Shown here: piece after piece, positions 1 through 5,801 of the stretch
How positions within the stretch are numbered: the stretch's first letter is position 1
Layout of the letters: every line of letters begins with the position of its first letter
Assembly: GCA_946497585.1 (NCBI GenBank)
Contig: CAMMLF010000076.1
Coordinates: forward strand, 1 to 7,744
DNA: 7,744 bases
Origin: an uncultured Clostridium sp.
Lineage (GTDB): Bacteria; Bacillota; Clostridia; TANB77; CAG-508
Reading direction: 5' to 3'
Made by a program: the position numbers and the translations under genes
The notes under the pieces: model-generated
Databases searched by the model: none
What the model was told of the DNA's origin: nothing
Seen by the model: only the letters and a program-made list of their open reading frames with translations

Positions 1-1626
1 TAATTCTTTTAAATGTTCTCTAAGTTCATCTAAAGGAATATTTATTGCCCCTTCAATGTGACTTAAATCATATTCTGTTTCAGTTCTCACATCTAAAATA
101 ATGTATTTATCTTTATTTGAATATTGCTCAAAATTTCTTAAAAATTCTGTTACAGAAATTGTATCTACTAATCCATCCATCTCATTTTCAATGCTGTTGC
201 CAATAATATTTACAGGACTTTTTGCAGATGAATATGGTGGAGCATAGCATAATTCAAGTTCAGACAAATCTTTAGCTGTCATTTTATTTCTAATTGCAGT
301 AGCTAAAATATCTGTAACTTTGTCTATTCCTTCTTTTCCAAATACAGTAGCTCCCAAAATCTGTCCTGTGCAATTTTTAAGTTCAGTGTTTTCATCTTCG
401 TTATTTATATCAGCTTTTTTCTTACCTGCTCTATAAAGCACTTTTATTGTCATAACTTTAGCACCTGGATAATATTTTGCATGAGAATATGGCGAAATAA
501 TCATTGTTTTATATTCTATATTTTGCTCTTTACATGTTTTTTCAGATAGGCCAGTCATTCCTAAAGTATAATCAAAAATCTTTAAAATACTGCTTCCTAT
601 AAATCCTTCATATTTGCTTTCCATTCCCATAATATTATTTGCTACAATCCTAGCTTGTCTATTTGCTGGGCCAGCCAAGGCTAGAGGAGCTTTTCTCCCA
701 GTAATTGCATTCTCAATTAAAGCTGCATCACCAAGTGCGTATATATTTTCATCACTTGTAAGCATTTTTTCATCAACTATTATATATCCTTTTTCATTTA
801 CAGCTAATCCTGCTTCCTTTGCAAGAGTAGATTCAGGCCTAATTCCTATGCATAATATAACCATATCTGCCTTTATTGACATATTTTCAAGTTTAATAAA
901 TAACTCGTCACCTTCAATGATGCTCTCTACTCCTTGATTCAAAAATACCTTAACTGAATTTTTAATGAGTGCTTTATGGACAAAGCTAGCCATATCTGCA
1001 TCAATTGTAGGAATTAGATGACTAGATTTTTCAACTATTGAAATGTTTAAATTTTTAGATTCTTTTAAATCAATTTGCATATTTTCATTTGTAATGCATT
1101 TTTCTCGTGAACTTAAATGACTTAAATTTTCTGCCATTTCAACACCTATATATCCGCCACCAACAATTACTACATTTTTCACATCATTTTTTGATATATA
1201 TTCTTTTATTTTGCTTGAATCATCAATAGTTCTAAGTGTAAAAATTCTCTTACTATTTAAGTCCTTAAATGGATTTATAGGCTCTGCACCTGGAGATAAA
1301 ACAAGTTTATCATATGTCTCAGTGTAAGTCTCACCAGTGCTTAAATTTTTAACATCTACAGTTTTATTCTCTTTATTAATACTAATAACTTCTTGCTTAA
1401 TTCGCACATCAATATTAAATCTATCTTTAAAAGCCTTTGGAGTTTGAACTAATAAGTCCTCCTTTTTGCTAATCACATCACTAATATAGTAAGGAAGTCC
1501 ACAATTTGCAAAAGAAATATATTCCCCTCTCTCAAATAGTATTATTTCATTATTCTCACTCAATCTTCTTAATCTTGTGGCTGTTGTAGCGCCACCAGCA
1601 ACTCCTCCAACAATAACAATTTTCAT
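1..1626 (-). CDS. cdr: CoA-disulfide reductase / NADH-dependent persulfide reductase with C-terminal rhodanese domain (3' end cut by window)
   Basis: This flavoprotein of the pyridine nucleotide-disulfide oxidoreductase family reduces CoA disulfide or CoA/protein persulfides with NAD(P)H in the cytoplasm. 542 codons are visible, reading open to the left edge. Seen: N-terminal FAD motif GGVAGGATTATRLRR (residues 7-21); the single redox Cys42 in SFANCGLPYY; NAD-binding motif GGGYIG at 156-161; second FAD motif YALGDAA at 296-302; dimerisation domain with YYPGAK (385-390) and YAPPYSSAK (461-469). A rhodanese domain begins near residue 490, with LDVR (510-513) and HIEGAINIP (523-531). Its catalytic Cys loop would lie beyond the window. 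Known CoADR-rhodanese fusions are about 550-570 residues, so little is missing. The start ATG has GAAAGGAA upstream, inside the end of the preceding phosphatase gene, 3 nt away, so the two are probably cotranscribed. NADH oxidase is an alternative label, but the rhodanese fusion and YAPPYSSAK favour CoADR/persulfide reductase. Confidence 0.93.
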   Translation of the reverse strand, partial: MKIVIVGGVAGGATTATRLRRLSENNEIILFERGEYISFANCGLPYYISDVISKKEDLLVQTPKAFKDRFNIDVRIKQEVISINKENKTVDVKNLSTGETYTETYDKLVLSPGAEPINPFKDLNSKRIFTLRTIDDSSKIKEYISKNDVKNVVIVGGGYIGVEMAENLSHLSSREKCITNENMQIDLKESKNLNISIVEKSSHLIPTIDADMASFVHKALIKNSVKVFLNQGVESIIEGDELFIKLENMSIKADMVILCIGIRPESTLAKEAGLAVNEKGYIIVDEKMLTSDENIYALGDAALIENAITGRKAPLALAGPANRQARIVANNIMGMESKYEGFIGSSILKIFDYTLGMTGLSEKTCKEQNIEYKTMIISPYSHAKYYPGAKVMTIKVLYRAGKKKADINNEDENTELKNCTGQILGATVFGKEGIDKVTDILATAIRNKMTAKDLSELELCYAPPYSSAKSPVNIIGNSIENEMDGLVDTISVTEFLRNFEQYSNKDKYIILDVRTETEYDLSHIEGAINIPLDELREHLKEL

Positions 1627-1629
1627 TAT

Positions 1630-1953
1630 TTAAATTTCCTTTCTTGTAAGCTTAGACTTTTTTATGTATTTTAATAATGCTGTACATCCTTTTAGAATGT
1701 CATCATAAGCTTTCGAAAAATTGCCAGTATACCAAGGGTCAGCTATGTCTCTTGGCTCATCTGTATAATATAAAAGTTTATGAACTTTTTGTTTATAATC
1801 TCCATCACATATTTTGTATATGTCTTGAATGTTTTGCTCATCCATACCAATTATATAATCAAAACCTTCCTTTTTTACCAAATCTCTAAAAATAAATTCA
1901 GCCATTGGTGACCTACATATATTACCTAAACATACAAATAAAACTTTAACCAT
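1630..1953 (-). CDS. Low-molecular-weight protein-tyrosine-phosphatase-like protein, internally shortened
   Basis: The family hydrolyses phosphotyrosine, and related members act as arsenate reductases. Start ATG at 1953 is chosen because MVKVLFVCLGNICRSPMAEF is the canonical N-terminus and an AAAGGGAAAT ribosome site precedes it; a reading from 1998 would add 15 residues unlike the family. Seen: P-loop C8-L-G-N-I-C-R14-S15 with nucleophile Cys8 and Arg14, and DPWYTGNF with the likely general acid Asp72. The 107 residues compare with about 150-160 in the family. The loss is internal: the first helix (ends KKEG30) runs straight into FDYIIGMDEQN, which normally lies about 50 residues further on. 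The central SAGT-type strand, the following helix and the conserved His-Gly region are absent, yet the frame is kept. It lies 3 nt upstream of the CoA-disulfide reductase gene, implying one operon. Activity is doubtful because a core strand is missing; an in-frame deletion allele or an assembly error are the alternatives. Confidence 0.85.
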   Translation of the reverse strand: MVKVLFVCLGNICRSPMAEFIFRDLVKKEGFDYIIGMDEQNIQDIYKICDGDYKQKVHKLLYYTDEPRDIADPWYTGNFSKAYDDILKGCTALLKYIKKSKLTRKEI

Positions 1954-1988
1954 ATTTCCCTTTCTTTTACCTTTAAATATTATGCAAT

Positions 1989-2018
1989 ATTTTATCACGT
2001 ATAAGTAAGAATATACAA
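1989..2018 (-). promoter_or_regulatory. Putative sigma-70-type promoter of the phosphatase-CoADR operon
   Basis: On the minus strand TTGTAT (2013-2018) and TAAAAT (1989-1994) are separated by 18 nt. Transcription would start near 1982, about 30 nt before the chosen ATG at 1953. In such AT-rich DNA chance matches are common; position relative to the gene is the main support. Confidence 0.4.
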
Positions 2019-2176
2019 GAGTAAAAATCCTAAAAAAGAGAGAATTAAGAAAGTTGAATTAATCTAGCTTCAATGATACAACAATTATGTAGACTTTGTA
2101 AAAAAGAGACTTACAATGAATAACCCTTATGGATTGGTAAAATAACATCATATATCGAACTAGTTTACGAAAAATA

Positions 2177-2205
2177 TTTACATACTTTTTAAAATATGAT
2201 ATAAT
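2177..2205 (+). promoter_or_regulatory. Strong putative sigma-A promoter for the 547-residue membrane protein
   Basis: TTTACA (2177-2182) and a perfect TATAAT (2200-2205) are separated by 17 nt. Predicted start of transcription is near 2212, giving a leader of about 59 nt. This is the closest match to consensus in the window. Confidence 0.65.
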
Positions 2206-2212
2206 TTTTATA

Positions 2213-2226
2213 TTAGCTTATGCTAA
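2213..2226 (+). promoter_or_regulatory. Small 5'-leader hairpin
   Basis: TTAGC-TTAT-GCTAA forms a 5-bp stem with a 4-nt loop exactly at the predicted 5' end of the membrane-protein transcript. Such end hairpins can stabilise an mRNA against 5'-end decay; that role here is inference. Confidence 0.3.
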
Positions 2227-2270
2227 ATTCGCAATTTGGAGCACTTACTCTAATGAAAGGATGATGTTTT

Positions 2271-3914
2271 ATGGTAGCTCCACGGCTTATTGCCTTGATA
2301 CCCACTGTATTGTTAGGTATTCTTACCAACTACCTAGCATTACCGGCTATGAACCTTCAGTCTTATGGATTGTTGTGGTTCATTCTAATCTTTTTGGCCA
2401 TCTACCTGATTTTTGACGCCATTTTGGTATGGATTGTAGATGAAGAATTCAGTATCTTTGAAACAGGTGTCGGAATTGTAGCAGCGTTTGTATTGATATT
2501 TATTTTGGTCGCTTCTTTCTTCTCTTCAAAGCTCATCAACTGGCAAAGATATCAAAGTATGATAGAGATTGAAGAACATGACGAAGCCGATTTTGCCTCA
2601 GACGTTGCCTCTTCTACTACTCTTGATAATTTGGCAGTAGTAGATGTAGAAACGGCCAGAAATGTTGGGGATAGAACTTTGGCAAACATTCAAAATCCAT
2701 CTTGGTATGAAGTAGATTCTGAATACAATCTTATTTTGTACCAAGGTAAGCAGTATCGGATTTCTCCGGTGAACTATGGAGGCATTTTCAAGTATTTCAG
2801 CGCTTCTTCTACTGGACTTCCTGGTTATGTCTTAGTTGACGCAGTAACGCAAGAAGCTCAGCTTGTACAACTTGAAGAGCCTGTACGCTATTCTCCTTCT
2901 GCCCTGTTCGAGTATAACTTGAGAAGACATTTGAGAAATCAATATCCTAGCGCCATCTTTGGAAAGTCTTTCTTTGAGATTGATGAAGAAGGTAATCCTT
3001 ATTGGATTACTTCCGTTCAAAATCCTCATATTGGCTTACTTGGTGGTATGATGGAAGACTCTTTCATCATTACAGATGCCTGTACAGGAGAAAGCACTGA
3101 GTATACTTTAGAAAATCTTCCAGAATGGGTTGACCATGCATTTGATTTAGATTATTTGATGAGACTTGTTGAATACAATCACAGTCTTGTGAGAGGTCTT
3201 TTCAATTTCTCCAATACAGATGTGTATCATACATCTTACCAATTTAGGAGCAATTCCGAAGAAGACGGATATTTTGCGGGTTACAATACAACTCTTTCAA
3301 AAGACGGCATAGTCTTTTTCAGTGGCGTAACTCCTGCAAACAATTCCGAATCAATTATTGGATTCATCCTTGCGAATCCAAGGACTGGAGTCGTCAAATT
3401 CTACTCAAGTGTAGGTGCAGAAGAATCTTCCGCACAAGCTGCTGTTGAAGGTCTTGTATCTGACTTAAAGTATACGGCAACATATCCTACCATTATTAAC
3501 GTGGAAGGAAAACCAACATACTTTATGACACTTAAAGACAATGCTGGATTGATTCAGCGATATGCACTTTGCAATGTTGCTAATTATTCAATTGCAGTAC
3601 AAGCACCTACTGTAGAAGAAGCACTTTCGCTTTATTTCGAGAGGATTGGTGTTAGCACCGAAACTCCTGAGGAACCACAAGAAGTTGAAAAAGAAACCTA
3701 TACTACTAGTGGTGTAATCAGCTTCTTGTCACAGGTAGCAGTTGATGGAACAACATACTATTGTATCCAACTCGAAGGAGACAGTAATTTGTATATGTCT
3801 TCTATCAAACTGAATCCAATGCAAGTTCTTATGACCGTATCGAGTACCGTAAACATCGAATACCAAGAAACTGAAACTGAAGCAGTTTACTTGGTAACAA
3901 ACATTGAGTTGTAA
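2271..3914 (+). CDS. Membrane-anchored extracytoplasmic protein, CvpA-like/Tat-signal-annotated Firmicutes family, function unknown
   Basis: The start is supported by AAAGGATG centred about 9 nt upstream of ATG. Residues 5-27, 34-56 and 65-86 are three hydrophobic segments predicted to span the membrane; charged WQRYQ follows the third. The remaining 460 residues are beta-rich, aromatic and acidic. Recurring units each contain a hydrophobic strand followed by an Asp/Asn-x-x-Thr-Gly-type turn: GYVLVDAVTQEA (185), FIITDACTGEST (265), GFILANPRTGVV (364), and a weaker one near 430. A Pro/Glu linker (465-475) leads to a C-terminal module (480-547), strand-rich and OB-fold-like. From memory it resembles long Firmicutes proteins variously labelled CvpA family or Tat pathway signal protein; I see no twin-arginine motif, and biochemical function is unknown. 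G+C in lines I counted is about 42-47%, against as low as 15-25% in some neighbouring lines, and CGG/CGC/GCC/ACC codons occur that neighbours avoid. It stands alone between its own promoter and terminator, consistent with acquisition or expression-driven codon bias. Confidence 0.85.
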   Translation: MVAPRLIALIPTVLLGILTNYLALPAMNLQSYGLLWFILIFLAIYLIFDAILVWIVDEEFSIFETGVGIVAAFVLIFILVASFFSSKLINWQRYQSMIEIEEHDEADFASDVASSTTLDNLAVVDVETARNVGDRTLANIQNPSWYEVDSEYNLILYQGKQYRISPVNYGGIFKYFSASSTGLPGYVLVDAVTQEAQLVQLEEPVRYSPSALFEYNLRRHLRNQYPSAIFGKSFFEIDEEGNPYWITSVQNPHIGLLGGMMEDSFIITDACTGESTEYTLENLPEWVDHAFDLDYLMRLVEYNHSLVRGLFNFSNTDVYHTSYQFRSNSEEDGYFAGYNTTLSKDGIVFFSGVTPANNSESIIGFILANPRTGVVKFYSSVGAEESSAQAAVEGLVSDLKYTATYPTIINVEGKPTYFMTLKDNAGLIQRYALCNVANYSIAVQAPTVEEALSLYFERIGVSTETPEEPQEVEKETYTTSGVISFLSQVAVDGTTYYCIQLEGDSNLYMSSIKLNPMQVLMTVSSTVNIEYQETETEAVYLVTNIEL

Positions 3915-3935
3915 ATAATGCAACCAGTTAGTTAA

Positions 3936-3951
3936 GCGACATGCCTGTCGC
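3936..3951 (+). repeat. Perfect 6-bp hairpin downstream of the membrane-protein gene
   Basis: GCGACA-TGCC-TGTCGC is a perfect inverted repeat with a tetraloop, 21 nt after the stop codon and immediately before the terminator. It lacks its own T-run on the plus strand, so it may be a 3'-UTR stabilising stem or part of the terminator architecture. Confidence 0.45.
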
Positions 3952-3954
3952 ACC

Positions 3955-4000
3955 AAAAAGGCTGAATTGAATCAATCAATTCGGTCTTTATATTATTTTA
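3955..4000. terminator. Bidirectional intrinsic terminator between convergent genes
   Basis: AAAGGCTGAATTGA (3957-3970) pairs with TCAATTCGGTCTTT (3976-3989) over 14 positions, two of them G-U wobbles, around the 5-nt loop ATCAA. On the plus strand it is followed by TATATTATTTT; on the minus strand the stem is followed by TTTTT (3955-3959, overlapping the stem base). It can therefore serve both the membrane-protein gene and the MBL hydrolase gene that ends at 4029. Confidence 0.8.
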
Positions 4001-4028
4001 GAACAAATCGAAAACCTAGAATTTGTAA

Positions 4029-4673
4029 TTATTTTAACTTTTCTTTGGCTTTCCGTAAATCAAAAAGAATTACTTCTTTATTTTTTACTAATCTTTTAAA
4101 ATTCTCGCCATCTTCCTTTTTGCCGGCTACACTTCCATAATGAGTTGGAACTACTGTATTTACAGTTAATACATTTGCTAAATCTGCTGCCTCTTTATAG
4201 TCCATTGTATAAGTTCCGCCAACTGGTAAAAATGCTACATCAGTTATAATCTTTCTTATCTCGGGGATATTATCTGTATCTCCAGCAATGTAATATTTTG
4301 TGCCATCAAGCTCAATAATATATCCAACCCATCTGTTGTCTTTAGGATGGAAAGGCTTATCCACATTAAATGCATAAGTTGTGGAAAAACTGATATCATC
4401 AATTGTATAATTTTGATTTGGTTCTACTATGAAAACATTTTCTTTTCCAACTAGTTTTTCTGCATCAAGTTTAGCATCTTGAACAGTTATAATTTTGGTA
4501 TCACTTTTTAGAACCTTTTTAATATCCTCTGGCGAAAAATGATCATAGTGAGAATGAGTGCAAAATATATAATCCGCATCATGTGTTTCTTCTTTTATTT
4601 CATATGAATCTATGTATATTTTTTTGCTTCCAATAAGCCTGATACTGTTATTACAGTTAACACTGAAATTCAT
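4029..4673 (-). CDS. MBL-fold metallo-hydrolase (UPF0173/lactonase-like)
   Basis: A 214-residue single-domain metallo-beta-lactamase-fold hydrolase, presumably cytoplasmic as no signal peptide is seen. Seen: the metal motif T-H-S-H-Y-D-H (His40, His42, Asp44, His45), a further candidate ligand His109 (PFHPKDN), Asp132 in AGDTDNIPE, and His178 in PTHYGS. These are arranged as in the short family containing UPF0173 proteins and L-ascorbate-6-phosphate-lactonase relatives, which bind two metal ions. The substrate cannot be deduced. ATG at 4673 is preferred over the TTG at 4685: AAAAAGGAG ends directly at the TTG, leaving no spacing, but lies 12 nt before the ATG, slightly long yet workable. The gene is 103 nt downstream of the short-chain dehydrogenase on the same strand; no clear promoter or terminator was found between them, so read-through is possible. 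Confidence 0.9.
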   Translation of the reverse strand: MNFSVNCNNSIRLIGSKKIYIDSYEIKEETHDADYIFCTHSHYDHFSPEDIKKVLKSDTKIITVQDAKLDAEKLVGKENVFIVEPNQNYTIDDISFSTTYAFNVDKPFHPKDNRWVGYIIELDGTKYYIAGDTDNIPEIRKIITDVAFLPVGGTYTMDYKEAADLANVLTVNTVVPTHYGSVAGKKEDGENFKRLVKNKEVILFDLRKAKEKLK

Positions 4674-4776
4674 TATATTGTACAACTCCTTTTTTAATAC
4701 TTAACTTTCTCATTTACGCAACAATATATGTTCTTCTGCATTCGCTTCACGGTTTTACTTACATAAAATATATAGT

Positions 4777-5694
4777 TTACTCAGACTTGCCTTCATTCAA
4801 AGCCTTTAACTCATTTGCAGATTTGTTCATCATTCTTTTAGCAATTGCACAAATTATAGGATTTGTAGCTGAAACAGCTTCTAAATTTTTCTTTAATCCT
4901 AACTCTTTTAGGCAAGTATCTACATAATCTACTGCCAAATCTACACCTGAAATAAAAGATGCCATTTCCGAATTCAAGAAAACCATTGGGAAAGCCATTT
5001 CATCTGAAGTAGCAAGTCTTCCTGCTAAACCTGCCTCTGCAATTAGACCTTCTTCACTTCCGACCATGTCTTGGAACTCTTGCTTCATTCCAGTATCAGT
5101 TGAACCAGGCATTACATTATTTATTCTAATTCCTTTTTTAGCAAAATTTACAGCTTGCTCGCAAGCGAATTGTGAAAGGCATCTCTTAGAATACATATAT
5201 GCAAAAGTAGATGGTGCTGAATTAGCAAGCTTTTTAGTAGCCTCTTGAACCTCTTTCCAAGTTGTGCAATGTACAACCTTGTTTTGCTCTCTTTTAAATC
5301 TTTTCCACTCTTGTCCAGCAGTTGATGTGCAATAAACAATTGAGCCACCTTTAGTCATTCTTTTTGTTAAATATTTTAAAGTAATATACATATTTGCTGT
5401 GTAGTTGCAATCAAAAGTTGTTCTATAATCAGTTTTTGCTCCTGATAAACCTGCTACTCCAAAGAATGAATCAACATGGTCTGGAATTATCTTAAAAGCT
5501 TCATCAACATCTTTTTTATGTGCTAAATTACATTTTATAAAAGATGTAAGATTTTTAACTTTTGGAGAATTCATATCTATGCCATATACTTTTGCCCCTA
5601 AACTTAGCAAAACTTTAGCAGTAGCCTCTCCCATTCCACTTGAAACACCTGTTACAACACATACTTTGTCTTTGTATCCCAAATAATCTTTCAT
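4777..5694 (-). CDS. Short-chain dehydrogenase/reductase, 3-alpha-hydroxysteroid dehydrogenase/carbonyl reductase-like
   Basis: A 305-residue NAD(P)-dependent oxidoreductase with a Rossmann fold. Seen: cofactor loop TGVSSGMG (15-22), Asp40 at the end of the second strand (YGID), which favours NAD(H) over NADP(H), GVAG (79-82) in place of the usual NNAG, Ser124 in CTSTAG, the YMYSK active site with Tyr166 and Lys170, and NVMPGSTDT (193-201). Classical SDRs have the Ser and Tyr about 13 residues apart; here 42 residues separate them. That charged insertion is the hallmark of the Comamonas-type 3-alpha-hydroxysteroid dehydrogenase/carbonyl reductase subgroup, also annotated as coniferyl-alcohol dehydrogenase. 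A steroid or bile-acid substrate is possible, not proven. ATG at 5694 is chosen because AGAGGA lies 7 nt upstream; the in-frame extension to 5829 is AT-rich, overlaps the upstream gene and contains the promoter. Confidence 0.9.
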   Translation of the reverse strand: MKDYLGYKDKVCVVTGVSSGMGEATAKVLLSLGAKVYGIDMNSPKVKNLTSFIKCNLAHKKDVDEAFKIIPDHVDSFFGVAGLSGAKTDYRTTFDCNYTANMYITLKYLTKRMTKGGSIVYCTSTAGQEWKRFKREQNKVVHCTTWKEVQEATKKLANSAPSTFAYMYSKRCLSQFACEQAVNFAKKGIRINNVMPGSTDTGMKQEFQDMVGSEEGLIAEAGLAGRLATSDEMAFPMVFLNSEMASFISGVDLAVDYVDTCLKELGLKKNLEAVSATNPIICAIAKRMMNKSANELKALNEGKSE

Positions 5695-5746
5695 TTGTAT
5701 TTCCTCTCTTTCTTTAGTTTTTGTTAATAGTAAATTCATTTCATTA

Positions 5747-5776
5747 ATTATATTATAAATAAATGCCAAAAGTAAA
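5747..5776 (-). promoter_or_regulatory. Putative promoter of the short-chain dehydrogenase
   Basis: On the minus strand TTTACT (5771-5776) and TATAAT (5747-5752) are separated by 18 nt; a second TATAAT overlaps at 5752-5757. Transcription would begin about 45-50 nt before the ATG at 5694. It lies wholly in the 107-nt gap after the upstream gene. Confidence 0.5.
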
Positions 5777-5801
5777 GTGTAAAAATTTATAATTAGATAT
5801 T

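Larger units (their letters stand above)
1954..2270. other. Divergent intergenic region, 317 nt
   Basis: This gap separates the minus-strand phosphatase operon from the plus-strand membrane-protein gene. It contains one likely promoter for each side (listed separately) and a small 5-bp hairpin at the start of the plus-strand leader. Between about 2020 and 2170 I see no convincing gene. Two tiny plus-strand reading frames (16 codons at 2073, 9 codons at 2117) lack ribosome sites. No riboswitch or RNA gene is recognisable. Confidence 0.6.

Noticed and set aside
614..937. 107-codon plus-strand reading frame
   Set aside because: It is antisense to the well-supported CoA-disulfide reductase and has no family features.
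1954..1998. 15-residue N-terminal extension of the phosphatase
   Set aside because: It would place the canonical N-terminus MVKVLFVCLGN internally and overlaps the putative promoter; the ribosome site fits ATG 1953.
2073..2146. Two tiny plus-strand reading frames (one with Cys-x-x-Cys, 16 codons; one of 9 codons) as leader peptides or gene remnants
   Set aside because: They have no ribosome site, lie upstream of the mapped promoter, and show no recognisable similarity.
2211..2227. Shared TATTAGC...TATGCT pattern at 2211-2225 and about 6939-6974 as a dispersed regulatory repeat
   Set aside because: The similarity is short, the spacing differs and AT-rich sequence makes such matches likely by chance.
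3936..3954. tRNA-like 3' end (stem followed by ACCA)
   Set aside because: No D, anticodon or T arms can be folded upstream, and the stem is a simple tetraloop hairpin beside a terminator.
4674..4685. TTG start for the MBL hydrolase
   Set aside because: The Shine-Dalgarno GGAG abuts the TTG with no spacing.
4694..4741. 15-codon minus-strand reading frame between the dehydrogenase and MBL genes
   Set aside because: It has no Shine-Dalgarno and is of a length expected by chance.
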